In this document: positions 1 through 11,801 of the stretch, piece after piece | Layout: each line of letters starts with the position of its first letter | Numbering within the stretch: position 1 is the stretch's first letter | Assembly (NCBI RefSeq): GCF_001949145.1 | Contig: NW_019091389.1 | Coordinates: forward strand, 408,313-472,312 | Length of the DNA stretch: 64,000 nucleotides | Source of the DNA: Acanthaster planci | Lineage: Eukaryota > Echinodermata > Asteroidea > Valvatida > Acanthasteridae | Reading direction: 5' to 3' | Notes under the pieces: generated by a model | What the model saw: the letters and a program-made list of their open reading frames with translations, nothing else | Told to the model about the DNA's origin: nothing | Database searches by the model: none | Program-made: the position numbers and the translations under genes

Positions 1-411
1 CTTTTTGACCTGGGAGGATTAGCAATACAATCATCCTTCCCACTTTTTAAGTCACTATGTGCCATGCTGAAATCCCCCCCCCACATATGACCAGAAATCT
101 CCACCCATGATTTGGACAAAGGTGACAAAGGACAACTGAAGATCAGCAAAGTGGTATCATCCAGGGAAATTGACTTTTAACCAACATTGAAGTTTTTGCC
201 CAGTTTTATGTTGTGTGTATTTCCCTGTACAAACATTTTTAGGGATTGCAAAAGTACATATTCATTGGCAAAGAAAAAAAGAAAACAACATAAAAATAAC
301 ACCTTCTGCCCCCCCAAATTATTATATTAAACTGTTAAGTTTTAGCATGGTTTTGGTGAATACGAGTCTACTGTTCTTGTTTGGTTTTTTTTCTCCCATT
401 TGTGTATCCAG
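1..411 (+). other. PPIP5K intron, 5' end cut by window
   Basis: This is intronic sequence in front of the first visible PPIP5K exon, ending in a T-rich tract and an AG acceptor at 410-411. I found no exon in it on either strand. The upstream part of the gene (ATP-grasp kinase domain and the start of the phosphatase domain) must lie before the window. Confidence 0.6.
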
Positions 412-3400
412 CTTGCACCAACGGGAAGCAAGTCCCTCCTCTACTCCCTGTCTCGCATCCAGAACCCCATGGAGATGTGTGAAAAGATCTACGCTCTCAT
501 CAAGGAGTTAACCCATCAGGTGCGACAGTGCATCGAGAGCAAACCTTTCCAGGAAGGTAATAAATCCTCTAAATGCTTTCAGGGTCCTCCGTGAACGTCT
601 GGGGGTGCATCTGAGATATTTGTGACCCAACCCAAGAGACTGAGTTGCAAGTCACCAGAGCTACTTTTGGGATGAAGGCCTTGAAAAGAATCTCACACAA
701 TGTACGTGTACATTGGTCAGAAGCACCCCCTCATCGGTTGAAAAGAGCCATATTGGTCTGCGTGCTCACTTTGTTTGTAGCAATGCAACTGTAGCGTGTG
801 CATTTCATAGTCGTTTGTTAACCAGTGAAGTGCAGTTCTCACCAAAGGAGCCTCTGTTGCCAGGAAATTTGCATCCTTTCTTGGTCCAGCTCATGGCTCA
901 TAGGAACTCTGAACATTTTTCACCCAATCTACTCCGTGGCCATTTTCGTCAAGATTCATCAGTGATACATCAAAACGGGGCTCAGTGCTTAATGCAACGT
1001 TAAAGAGAATGATTGAAAAAATGGCCTTAAGAATCATCTTTGCAGGCGCCCAGTCACATTATTGTTCATGAAGCATGACGGATCGCTCACACTAACTGTT
1101 ACGAGGATGGTTGTGACTTGTCTAAATGCTGTGACATATTTCAAGGCATTTTATTTCAAGTGCAAAGAATGTTCCAAAGGTTGCTGAATAATCAGGAAAA
1201 TTAGAAACATTCTGGGTGAAATAATAAGGAAGTAGAGTAATGTAAGTATTGCGAGCCAATTTTTGAATTTTTTGTTTTTTTTATGAAATTCATGAATAAA
1301 ATGGAAGTACAGTTTTTGTTGATAAATACAGCTTTTATAAAATCACTGCTTGACAATAATATGTCATGCATTTTATGCTGTTCATTTTCAGGGATGGGGA
1401 GGGGGAAATTAGCATTCTATCCCTTGGCAGGCAAGGGAAGTCTTTATATTGAGCATGTAGGGAAGAAAAGTGGCCACAATTGGATGTGCAGCCAGTAACA
1501 GGCTCTATTGTATATTTGATTGTAGCCCATTAGCCAACAAAATTGATTATGAACTAAGCATCAGCGTGAAAGGCTTGGTCTCAATTCAAAGGTTTGCTGC
1601 TCTTCCTTTTTTCTGTGCGGTGGGATCGCAAATCTACAGAACTAATCCTGTACAGCAACGAATCGCTGGAGCTGATGCTGCGGCGCTGGGCTAAACTGGA
1701 GAAAGACTTCAAGACCAAAACGGGCCAATTTGACATCACCAAGATCCCGGACATCTATGACTGCATCAAGTATGACCTATTGCACAATGAGAAGCTTATC
1801 ACCTCCCTGGGGTTTCAGGGGATGTGGGACCTGTACTCCAGGGCGCAGGTGCTGGCCGATGTCATCATACCTCAGGTGAGCGGTCCGAGGTTCACGTCCT
1901 GTAAATTTTTACAGGTTTCAGTTTGGTACCGGTTCAGTTGTTGGCTGATACGATCGCTGATGGCCAGTGTTGTAGCAGGACCAGGCACAACACCACTCAC
2001 AAGACCAGTCACAAGTACCAGGGTGAACAGTGACAAAAGAATGCTAATTTTGCTGTTCATTTGAATGGCTTGTGATTTGAATTTAGACTGGAGGTCATGC
2101 GTTGGTCTTGTGTCGCTCTTGTGAAGGTCTTGTTGGACCTTGTGATGGTCTTGAGAGGTCTTGACTCCAACAATGATTATCACAGTGAAATTGTCTGAGG
2201 GCCCATCCCCCAAATTGTTGTCTTTTTGTTGGACGTGATATCCGATGTTCTGTTATTTGCCCTACTTGTCTTACTGAACCTATGTGCTTTTAATCCTCTT
2301 GTGTAATCTGTAGATACAGAGAAGATATCGAGTAAAGCCTTGATCCCATATCAACATTAAGAAACACTGACAGCACTGCCAAACAGTCCCTGATGATGTG
2401 CGTTTGTGTGAAAAATGCTTAATCGCGACTGATGCAAACACGGATGCAGTGAGTTTGCGCAGTTGAACATGATCTAATGTTGCCGAAAGCATCTTCACAT
2501 CTTGTGTACTTTTTACAATTATTAAGACTAGGCTCAAAGACATGTGCTCGTCAAACTGCTTTGCAGTCGTAGGCACTAGCCTGATGTACGGTCAACACAA
2601 CAGATCCCACCACTATTAATCACTCAAGGGCAAAGTGTTGCTCGTTACCAACCATGGCACTCTGAAAGGAGCAGTACCAGAGATGTCACTTGGCGCTGGA
2701 TGGCACTATTTAAAATATTAAAAATGCACCTTGATGAAGCCCAAGATATAGTGTCTTTAAGGGAATGTAAAATATGTTTAGACGATGATGTTTTTGCTGT
2801 CTCAGGAGTATGGCATCTCCAAGGAAGAGAAACTGGAGATAGGCACCAGCATCTGCACACCCTTGCTGCGCAAGATTCGCGCAGACCTGCAGCGCATCAA
2901 CTTTGAGGAAGAGACCACGTTCCGTCTCAACCCAAAATACTCCAAGGGGGTCATGTCCCCAGATCGCCATGTGAGAACCCGACTGTACTTCACCAGCGAG
3001 AGCCACATCCATTCGCTGCTGTCCTGCCTGCGATATGGCGGACTGTGCAACGTAAGTCGGGGATACTTTCATAAGTCACAGGCAGGATCGTAGTTTACAT
3101 CGGTCTGGGTGGAAATGAAGCTTGCTGCCTGGCACCAAGTTTTTTAATAATGTGGCCATTTTGAAGATTTGACTGAAAAAAAAATTTGGCAAAACACTGA
3201 GAAATAGTATTATTTCACCTTTCTCCTTTTTTCATTTAAAACATTTTTTCAGTCAAAAATCACTTGTCAATAATCAGTTTGTTTTGCTCTGGCTCAGCTG
3301 TCCTGCCAGAAAGTAGGCCGCACTGAAATTTTTCTAGGGAAGAGTGTGTAGTCTTTTTCCAAGAAAAGTTATCTCTTTTTTTGCTTCTTTTGAGCATGGG

Positions 3401-6400
3401 ATATTCATGCTACTTGATTTTTGTGCCAGTAACCCACTGTGGTCTCTCATCTGACTGCTCCCCCCCCCCGCTTTTGTCTTGCTCAGGAAGGGGCTGATTC
3501 CCAGTGGGCCCGGGCCATGGCCTACATCGGGGAAGTCAAGGAGCTGAACTACATGACCCAGATCGTCCTCATGCTGTATGAGGACCCCAGCAAGGAGCCC
3601 ATGTCTGAGGAGCGCTTCCGGGTGGAGCTGCACTTCAGCTCGGGTGCCAAGGGCTGCAATGCCACTGACAACCCCACGGTGGGTGGCTACCGCTCGGCAA
3701 AGGTGAGTTCAGGCTAGCTCTTTCACTGTGGCCCAGGCTGACGTCCTGATAATCTACAAGAGGGGGAGAAACTGCTGAGCAAATTTAAGCAGCAAGCACA
3801 AATCAGCTGAGAATCGTTTTCAAGCTGTAAACCTTGAGTCTTTTTGAATCTATTTGCTCAGTGAATTTGTGCATGAAGTGGCTCCATTGAGCTCTGCTCT
3901 TAGAACAAACAAAGCAGAATGTACTGGTATCATTGACGTTCTTAACCACTTCCTGCCGGTTGGAGTTAACGGCATGCATCACCCGCTGCCGGGCGCTTTT
4001 TCATTTTTTCCGTTTCCAAAATTATTCAAAAATTCATATCTTCATTTACTGGATGCATTCAGCCAAATAAATGACTGTCTAATCTGACAGGCAACCTCCA
4101 TTGACGCTTGAGTATTGCAGCCATGCCTGCAGCCCAGTAAAGAGCCCCCATTGTGCAGTGTTTCATAATTTCCTCTTTGTTCTGGAAATTGGCCCAATGC
4201 ATTGCTGGACGGCGGTGATGTCTTTACTAATACGGCCAGATTCCATGAGCGCCCAGTGGTAACGTATTGCTCATTGCTGGAGTGCTGGAGCGCTTTTGTC
4301 CCCGTTGATAATCCGCGGGTACTGGCAGCAGCAAACAATGGTACTGTTTCAAAACAATGATGGATTACCTCTGCTAAAAATGGCCAGTACTCTGCAGACA
4401 NGGTGCGGCTATAAACGACCGTTAAATGAAATGATGAATTTTTGAAGGTTTTTGAAACGGAAAAAATGATAGTCATGTCGGCCCAGCATCATCAACATTG
4501 ACATATGCCCCGGCATGAAGTGGTTAATTGGAAAGTCCCAGCAGCTGAATGACAGCAAGTAAACTTTTTGTACAAATGCCGAGCAACTTTATTTTTTTAT
4601 AAAGCAAATTCCTATTTCGGGCACCCCAGCCATGCGTATACGGCCAAGGTCTCCGATACCGGGCTCCTTGGCAGGAAGTGGTTAAAGTGGAGACTTTGGG
4701 AGAATACACAAGAGCATTTTGTTTTACAATTTTAACAGAAAGAGATAATAATCATTTCTTCTTAGTGCTTTTCAAGTGGCTGGTGACTTTGACGACTCAA
4801 GTTGTCTAAATTGACTGTTTGATGTTTCTCAAGCCGACTTGAAATACAATCAAACCTGCCTAAGCGACCACCTGTGTTTAACATCCGCCTGTCATTAACG
4901 ACCATTTCCAAATCCCCACATGTAAAAACTATTGTTTACATACTGTGTAGAATGACCCCCTGCACAACGCGACCAGCGACCGCCCCTTTTTGCATCCCCA
5001 CGGGCAGTAAAGCCTGTACACAACGACCGCAAATCGAAAGCCATAAAAAGCAACCATTGCAAAACACTTCTGTCACAATCATTGTTTGATTTCTGAGACT
5101 TCAAAAAGCCAAACAAACTACAGTTCTTAAAAGGATTAGTGATCATCACCGGGGTCACTTCCAGCCATGCTTCCAGGATCTTTTCAGTTTATCCTTGGTC
5201 TTAAGTTGCATCCACAATAACGCTTTTGTTGTCAGACCAGCCAAGCGCTTGGTCCGAGCCCCCTGCATGGGCACACATCCTTACACTGCTATACTTGTGG
5301 GGTATTTCCTTCGTTCTCGTGTACAAAACTCCCACACAACACGCAAAAAATTTCAAATCGCTCCAATTTAAACCAAATTCCCTTTCCTGGGTTGAAATTT
5401 CGACTGTATGTCCCTTATATAAAACACCTCAATTTGTGGCAGATTTTTACCCATCAAAAATTTCCCCTTTTTGAGTCATTTCCAAATATCAGTTTTGTGA
5501 AATTCTTGTGGGATACCAATTTAAGGTAAGAACTGGCCTTGTGGGGTACTTCCCATTGTTCCGGTTCCCCACAAGGCCTCATGTATAAGTGCACATACAT
5601 TTCACAACCTCAACCACACGTGATCTTGAGCATTCATGCATGCACATTATATGTGACCCCTGACCTCTGAATAGTCTTGTTCAAACAAAACGTTATTCAA
5701 AATGGCTCAAAAATTTTGAAAATTCAATTTTTTACCGTAGAATTATGGATTTTGAAAAAAAAAATGTTTTTTTAATATATTTTACAATTATCTCAGGTTC
5801 ATTTAAAGTTTAAATTTGCCCAATAGAGTTTTACGGTTTAGAACACTGGGCTGACCTAACAACCTTAAAGTCTTACTCGTGGTTGCTTTCGTCGCACATT
5901 GTGTTTACACAACTTTACAGACATACGTCTAAGTTCTTCATATCGTTTTGCCAATTTGAGCAATTTCATTACAACAACATTGGTTTTGAAAAGGAGAAAA
6001 CTTGGCTCCGAATCCTTCAAGCTCGAATCCCGTAAAGAGTTTCCGGAATCAACTTCCACTGGAAATGAAAATGGACAAGAAGACAAGAAGATGGTCTGCT
6101 GTTTGATTGTTGAGAGTTGGGGAATGCGAGGCCATCGTTGCGGGAAGATGTAGATCCAGAACTTCGTGAAGCGGAAAAGTGAGTGGATTGAGGAATTTGA
6201 AGGGAATGCTCCTATTGATCGGAGGAGGAAAATTCACAAGACGGGCGATGAAGAAATCAACGCTCTCCTGTGAGAATGGTTCAAGGATGCCACAGAGCGA
6301 CTGTTTCCGGTTTCTGGACCACTTCAAGAAAAGGCCCTGGAGTTTGCAAAAGAGCTTAGAGTTTGTAACTTCCAGGCATCGAACTGGTGGTTCGAGTCAT

Positions 6401-9400
6401 TCAAGAAAGGGTACAACATCGTTTATGGCAAGATGTGTGGTGAGAATCGTGGTGTGGAGAACAACACTGTTGATAACTGGCTGAAGAAAGTCCCTGAACT
6501 TTGTGCTGGCTACGATCCCAGAGACATCTATAACATGGATGAAAATGGGCTCTTATTCAAAGCATCCCTTGATTCCCGATTGCTCTGGGGGCAAGCGTTC
6601 CAAGGAACGACTTACTGTGATTCTTTGTGCCAACACCCTTGGGGAGAAAGAAAAGCCACTCATCATCGGCAAGTCAATCAAACCTTGTTGCTTTGGTAGA
6701 CTGCAGCAAGAGGATCTACCCATAGACTACCATGCCAACAAAAAGCCTGGATGACCAGTAACGTGTTTGAGGTGTACATGAAGAAGCTGGACAAGAAGAT
6801 GGGCTGCCAGAAGAAAAAAATTCTCATGTTGCTGGACAGTACCACCTGTCATTCACACCTGCAGCTGGAAAACATTAAGCTCATCTTTCTGCCACCAAAC
6901 ACAACCTCGGTTACACAACTCATGGACCAAGGCATCATCCAAGTACTTAAACTCAAATTCAGGGAAAAGCAGCTAATGCAGAACTTGGAGATGAACAAAG
7001 AAATGACTGGCTGTTGAAAGAACAAACATCCTTCAAACCATCTGTTGGGTCGACCAGTCCTGGAAGGATGTTGACAGCAGAACCATCCAAAAGTGCTTTA
7101 AAAAATATGGGACTGGGGCAGACATGGTCACTGAAGAAGAGGAAACAGTAGGAAAAGAAGATGATGCTCTGGAGTCTGCTTGTCGCAACGCACTTAACAT
7201 TTCCCTGCAAGAACTCACTGTTCTAGATGGACTGACTACAGCTGACAACAATCCAGTCACATCCATGGCTGACCTTCAGCAACGCCTCCATGCATGCCAT
7301 GACAATGAAGGCTCTAACACTGACGAGGAGGACTGTCCAATTGTCCAATTTGCAGCCATGTTGACAGAAAGGAGGAATTTTGCTGTCATGAAATTTTGTG
7401 CTGGCCTGGTGTATGCCTGTATGGACATGGAAGAGAAGGTTGTGGTGGAAAGCCTGCATCAGGGTCATGCAGCAGGCCAGTCATCACTTCAAAAGTTTGA
7501 AGTGAACACTCAAGCTGTTGTGCCAGAAAGGCCACATCAAACCCAATGGCTTTTTTCAGAGCCAATAACAAACCAAACAGCTCTTTTCAGGGCCAACGTA
7601 ATATGGCACTGAGTTTGAAATGTCTCCATCGTTGTGCCCGTAATGCGCTGCTCCAGCATAGCTAATTCTCTCATATGCATAATAAACATGTACATCTACA
7701 TGTACCTTTATTTGGCACAGATGTAAAAACACAACGGTCATTAAATAAGGCGGGTTTGACTGAAACAACTTTTATGAACATGTACATGTTCACGCACCAC
7801 TACCTGTATAGAAAGACCACCTGTCTATGAAGACCACTTCTCTGTTTCCATTGAGTGGTCTTTCTGGGCAGGTTTGACTATAGTTAGCTGAAATGTCACC
7901 TATTGATTGGGGTTTGTTACTCCCAATTTCTGAACTCCTGTGGGATGGTTTCATGTCATAAAAAGAAACAAATTTAAAAGGTTGTCCAACGATCAGTGCA
8001 AATTATAAGACACACAGAAGCACCTGTTTAAGTATGAATCGGAATGCAAAAACTTCCAGTCTCGATGTTATATCCGACTGATAAAGCGCCCTCACCAGAT
8101 GAGAATAGTGAACTCAAAAACTGAATCCAGGGAAACTAACAGCATTCCTTGACCTTTAATCATCGAATTGCTTGTTGGATTGGCTGTTAGTTGCATGGTT
8201 GAATTAAAACACTTCATTTATAAAAGCCTAAAAAATTGTTTCCCTATTTCACGTTTTCTACAGAGATATGTTATAACACACACATGGACTGGTTTAATTT
8301 GGTCACTAGTGCACTTCCAAGCCCCTCCCATGTGTATAGACATGCACCATTGACCTCATCGCCTGTCCATATGTGTAAACTACCCTGCTAAAATCTAAAT
8401 GAAAATGCGACCCTCTTTAAAAGTAATGGGGCTTATGTACATTTTGAGGTAAAATTTAAATCTGTCACAGAGTGAGGGTAACATATCTGCAAACTGTAGC
8501 CACCCATATGAACAGCAGGCAATATGAGAGGGGTCAATATACATCTGCCTGATTCCCTTTCCATCAGGGAGACACTTCACCCACAGAGCCCCTCTCGGAG
8601 AACGACGAACCAGATGGTACTTTCGATGACACTACTGTCACCCGCGACAGCCCAGCGTTCTCGGTGACCGGCAATGACAGCACACCCACGTCCTCCTTGG
8701 TGGGGTTGGACTATTCAGGCCCGAATAACCAGCAGGATGTGGCCCAGGATAGGCCCTGTGATGACCGAACCGCCATCTGGCCGACGCAGGGGAGCTGGAG
8801 GGCAGACCACGTGCTGAAGGTTGGGTTGGGGCTGAGGGAGAGGGATGCCGGTCGGCCCAGCTCGGGCCCCGCCCTGACCCCTTCCAGGGCCAGCTTTAAC
8901 ACGCTGAAAGATATCAGCGAGCATGACACACAGGACTCGGAAGGTCAGTAGCCAAGAAGCTAGGGTGGGTTGAAAGGGTTCTGGAGGGGAGGGAAATATG
9001 GCAAAAAATTTCTTATTTGCCTTTTCTTTCTAAGTTTCCTCGGGCCTTTCGGCAACTTACTATGCATTTTTGTGGAACCTTTAATTTCATAACTTGATGG
9101 AATGACAATGAGCCATTTTTAGAATGCGCCTTTTTCCATTTCCATTGTATGGTGTGTTGCATACGCCACCATATCCATTTTCAAAAGCATCAAAATAATT
9201 TCACTCTGAAAATTCATTGTTTCGAGCAAAGATTGCCGCAAGTGACGGTGAAAGAAATTACACACATCAGGGTTCTCATGTTCATGGAAAAAGCTAAAAA
9301 AACTTATCTGAAAAGTCATGGAAAAGTCATTGAAATTTAGCAAAAAAATAGGGTGTCCTGCAGTCCTGTCAGAGGAAAAACGTCACAGGAAAATCGTTGA

Positions 9401-11281
9401 AATCAAGATTATGCAAGGGTTGTTTTGATGAGCCATTTTGATGTGATAATGGAATAATCATAAATTTACAGGCTATATCCTTGTCAGTCTGTAAGTAGTG
9501 GCTATGGCTGACTTTAGTTCATATTACTAAACAGTTTTACTTGGTAAAATGGCATTGAAATTGTCACATTCTAGTCCTGGCAAGTCATTGAATTTGGTTG
9601 TCATATTTGTTTCGGAATCTTTGACATATGCTGGATTTCATTTTCCCTTGGAATGGTTTGCTTAAGATTGGGGATTTTGTTTGTCACTTATCCAGACCAC
9701 ATATCAGCCAGTGGCAGCAGGAGTGGACTGTTGGGAGTCCACAGTGCCCCGACCTTCCTTGGAATGGAAGACTCCAATCCCAACGATGCCAACTGGGTGG
9801 TCAGTCAGGAAGACCTGCTGCGACGGGTTTCCCATTCTTCGGCCCAAGGTTAGATGGCCCAAACTGCTGCACCATTAACGGCATGGTGTTCAGAAAAGCG
9901 GTCAGTCGGTCCAGCAAATTTCAATTGCTGATACATCCATGGCCAGCTCAGGGTGGTTCAAACGTGTAGCAGCTTACTTCTCAAATGTGTCTGCATGAGG
10001 AGTTTTGACCAACTCTTCCAACTTAGAATGCAAAGAAACAAGTTTAAAAATAAATGCAGAAATTCTTGCGTTCCTGTGTTAGGTTGTGTGACATTTGTGG
10101 TTCTTTAACCCCTTCACACCGGGATTCTTTTGCCTGTGAACTGGGCTGCGGTAAGCCCAGTGTGCAAACTCTGTCTAGCAGCAGGCCCACATTGAAACCG
10201 CAGGTACATGATGAATAGAATGTATGTGTGGTATGCACTAATCCTGACACAAAACCGTGGCTGTCGACGGTTCCTGGATAAAGGGGTTAATATCAATACA
10301 ATGATGCAGGTTGGCAAGATTAGTTTTTGACTGAAGAGGTCAAAGTAATTGGTCAATAATTTTTGTGCAATATTTCTTAAAGGGGGTCGTGGGAAATGGG
10401 TTTGTGAGAAGAGTGAAAGAGTTACCTCAGATATTTGGAGTAGTCCACATTTATATTTTTAACAGAAAACAGGGGGTTTCAAGTATCATTTTGTTTGTAT
10501 CCAAGAAATCAAGAAAAATTTTGAGGTTTCCTATCAGATATCTACTTCATTGTCTGTGCCTTATAAAAATTTTGCATCTGAGCAAAATAGCTGATTTCTC
10601 TTTCATGCCTCACTGGGAGATGTCAATTTTATTCTTGTTTTTTTAGGAGTACGACTTGATCACCAGATGAAGGTGCCATCTATCCTTCCACTGGAGACAC
10701 TCCACAACCACCTGTCCCTGAGGCAGATGGACGCCTTCCTGGCGAACTTCACCCAGAATGGGGCCCGGACCCCAGAGACCTTCACGCCGCGCCAGTCCTT
10801 CAAGCTGAACACCTTCACCCCCCGGCGGGTCCAACCCACCCCACTGTCCTTTGGCCGGGAGTCGGACGGCTCCCTGTACAGCCGGTCCACCAGCAACCCC
10901 TCCTCCAACACCTCCAGTGCCCTGCCCTCACCCACCGAGAGCAGTCCGGGCAACTTTGACTTTAGCGCCTTCATTGACAAAGTGCGGCGAGAGGACCGGG
11001 GGCGGGGGTACGACGTGGGGAATGGCCAGGACAGCATTGGGCCCGCTTACCTGGACGGCGAGGAGGAGGGCAGGGACTCCACCCCCAGGAAGTTGAGAGG
11101 GGGCAGCAGCAGCGACTTGGGCCCGCTGGATCTCATGGAGCCAATGGAGATGCAAGAGACCGATGCACCGAAGCCCGGAAAGCTGGGTAGAGGACAGTGC
11201 AGTGGTTTGACCGTGGACACGAAGTGTGCTGAAGTCAGTGATCAGGAAATGCAGGACCTTCAGACACCAACTAATGTTTGA
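412..11281 (+). CDS. PPIP5K: Inositol hexakisphosphate/diphosphoinositol-pentakisphosphate kinase (PPIP5K/VIP1), C-terminal part
   Basis: PPIP5K enzymes make and remove inositol pyrophosphates (1-InsP7, InsP8) in the cytosol: an N-terminal ATP-grasp kinase is followed by a histidine-acid-phosphatase-like domain. Only the end of the phosphatase domain and the tail are here. Exons: 412-556, 1640-1875, 2806-3051, 3487-3702, 8568-8943, 9708-9848, 10647-11281 (stop TGA 11279-11281). All have AG/GT borders and phases that join, giving 664 residues. Family blocks read directly: [69 protein letters not shown] and [26 protein letters not shown] is the region of the second phosphatase motif. The tail is Ser/Pro/Thr-rich and probably disordered, but keeps the SI.PLETLHN.LSLRQ block and a TPRRVQPTP segment closer to vertebrate PPIP5K2 than PPIP5K1. 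One ancestral gene is likely, so I give no paralogue number. The 5' end is missing, and small tail exons could have been overlooked. Confidence 0.93.
557..1639 (+). other. PPIP5K intron between exons 412-556 and 1640-1875
   Basis: Donor GTAATA at 557 and acceptor CTACAG ending at 1639. The phase-1 exon end (a lone G) joins AA of the next exon to restore a Glu codon. The short open frames inside do not match any family and look like chance. Confidence 0.7.
1876..2805 (+). other. PPIP5K intron with degenerate GGTCTTG-rich stretch
   Basis: Phase-0 intron, GTGAGC donor, CTCAG acceptor at 2805. Between about 1975 and 2165 the words GGTCTTGT, CTTGTGA and their complements (CACAAGACC, TCACAAG) recur at short spacing, which looks like a decayed simple repeat or the two arms of an old foldback. 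No gene is supported on either strand. Confidence 0.45.
3942..4685 (-). mobile_element. TTAA-bounded non-autonomous DNA element, copy 1 (composite)
   Basis: Both outer ends read TTAACCACTTCCTGCC in inverted orientation, with TTAA at 3942-3945 and 4682-4685, the target-site pattern of the piggyBac superfamily. No transposase is encoded. The interior aligns by eye with the reverse complement of the 57145-57545 copy: shared words include GCGCTTTTGTCCCC, TTGTGCAGTGTT and CCCAGCAGCT, and the end segment GCACCCCAGC...GGTCTCCG. An extra internal terminus (4402-4527, ending CCGGCATGAAGTGGTTAA) resembles the right end of the 12811-13422 copy and starts next to a single N at 4401. The copy is therefore either a nested insertion or locally misassembled. 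Confidence 0.7.
4847..7880 (+). mobile_element. Tigger/pogo-type (Tc1-mariner superfamily) DNA transposon, inactive
   Basis: The element has imperfect terminal inverted repeats: left CAATCAAACCTGCC, right (reverse complement) TAGTCAAACCTGCC. It is flanked by TA at 4845-4846 and 7881-7882, the expected TA target duplication. It is 3034 bp long. Subterminal GACCACCT / AGACCACTT words recur near both ends, as is usual in this group. It carries the relic of a DDE transposase (see 6090-7611) in the same orientation as the host gene PPIP5K. A 12-bp perfect hairpin (GGCCTTGTGGGG with its complement, 5536-5579) lies in its left non-coding part. Confidence 0.88.
6090..7611 (+). pseudogene. Tigger-like transposase relic (CENP-B type HTH plus DDE_1 domain)
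   Basis: Recognisable parts in order are a CENP-B/HTH-like segment ([10 protein letters not shown] near 6169; [31 protein letters not shown]), the DDE_1 catalytic core ([59 protein letters not shown]) and a C-terminal [17 protein letters not shown] segment with an acidic tail. The three catalytic aspartates are still visible: MDENG, LLDST and LMDQG. The reading frame is broken by an in-frame TGA at 6271-6273, by a frame change near 6590-6600 and again near 7010-7020, so no functional transposase is made. Family assignment rests on motif recognition. It belongs to the 4847-7880 transposon and not to the host gene. Confidence 0.85.
8944..9707 (+). repeat. Intron with decayed GAAAAGTCAT-type interspersed repeat
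   Basis: This is a PPIP5K intron. Around 9268-9610 it contains GTTCTCATGTTCATGGAAAA, GAAAAGTCATGGAAAAGTCA and GTCCTGGCAAGTCATTGAAT. This wording is like old, repeatedly copied sequence with the unit AAAGTCATGGA. No element ends can be defined. Confidence 0.35.
10105..10290. mobile_element. Short TTAA-bounded inverted-repeat element (MITE-like)
   Basis: TTAACCCCTTCACACCGGGA at the left and the complement of TTAACCCCTTTATCCAGG at the right give a 186-bp element bounded by TTAA. The inner sequence (GCCTGTGAACTGGGCTGCGG ...) has no coding potential. It sits in the PPIP5K intron 9849-10646. The termini resemble but differ from the CCACTTCCTGCC family (CCCCTT instead of CCACTT). Confidence 0.55.
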
Positions 11282-11580
11282 GAGACGCAACGCCTGCAGA
11301 GAACAAAGTACTGTCAAGCAAACCAAAGCTCAAATTGCAGCAGTTGTCAACTCTACAGAGTAGTGCCAGCCTCAGATTTTGGAAACAGAATTGCTGCTCA
11401 TTATGTGTACAGTGGAGTGTGCAACTATTGTATACTTACTGTCTGTTTGCACTGACACATACACCTGCCAGTTTGTTTCCAATGGTGACTCTTGGTCTTG
11501 CTATATATTGCTCTGGCTGTAGCCATTCATCCCTCAGTGTACCTCCAAAAACTGTGAACAGTTTTCAACATTGGGCCAGC

Positions 11581-11801
11581 TTAACCACTTGATGCCGGGT
11601 GATGCATGAACACACATAATTTCTTTATTTGTTCCTTGGAGGACGTGTACACTCGGATTCTTTTTTCATTTTCACGATTGACGTATTAAAACTTTGTGCG
11701 ATGTTGGGTCAACGCACAGTTGCAAGATTGCAGAATTTGTGGGTAAAAAAACTGCTACTAGCAGCTTTTTCAGGTAAGAAAATCTGATGTTAACTGGTTA
11801 A
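11581..11801. mobile_element. Decayed TTAA-bounded element in the PPIP5K 3' region
   Basis: The left end TTAACCACTTGATGCCGGG is close to the family terminus TTAACCACTTCCTGCCGG. The right end candidate ACTGGTTAAC at 11794-11802 gives 221 bp between TTAA sites. The right terminus is weak, so the element may be truncated or the end may lie elsewhere. Confidence 0.4.

Larger units (their letters stand above)
3703..8567 (+). other. Transposon-filled PPIP5K intron
   Basis: This phase-0 intron of 4865 bp has donor GTGAGT after Lys and acceptor CATCAG at 8567. It holds a TTAA-bounded element (3942-4685) and a Tigger-type element (4847-7880), together about 3.78 kb or 78 percent of the intron. The rest shows no exon, though a small alternative exon cannot be excluded. 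Confidence 0.7.

Noticed and set aside
713-1003. 96-codon frame after the first PPIP5K exon
   Set aside because: Intronic, without family similarity; flanking exons splice in phase without it.
1872-2213. 113-codon minus-strand frame with a hydrophobic stretch
   Set aside because: It runs over the decayed GGTCTTG repeat in a PPIP5K intron; no start context, splice partner or family signal.
4042-4476. 144-codon minus-strand frame
   Set aside because: It lies wholly in the TTAA-bounded repeat, contains the single N, and matches no protein family.
10851-11326. Alternative frames on both strands over the last PPIP5K exon
   Set aside because: The exon is GC-rich, which keeps other frames open; only the frame from 10647 carries the conserved PLETLHN block.
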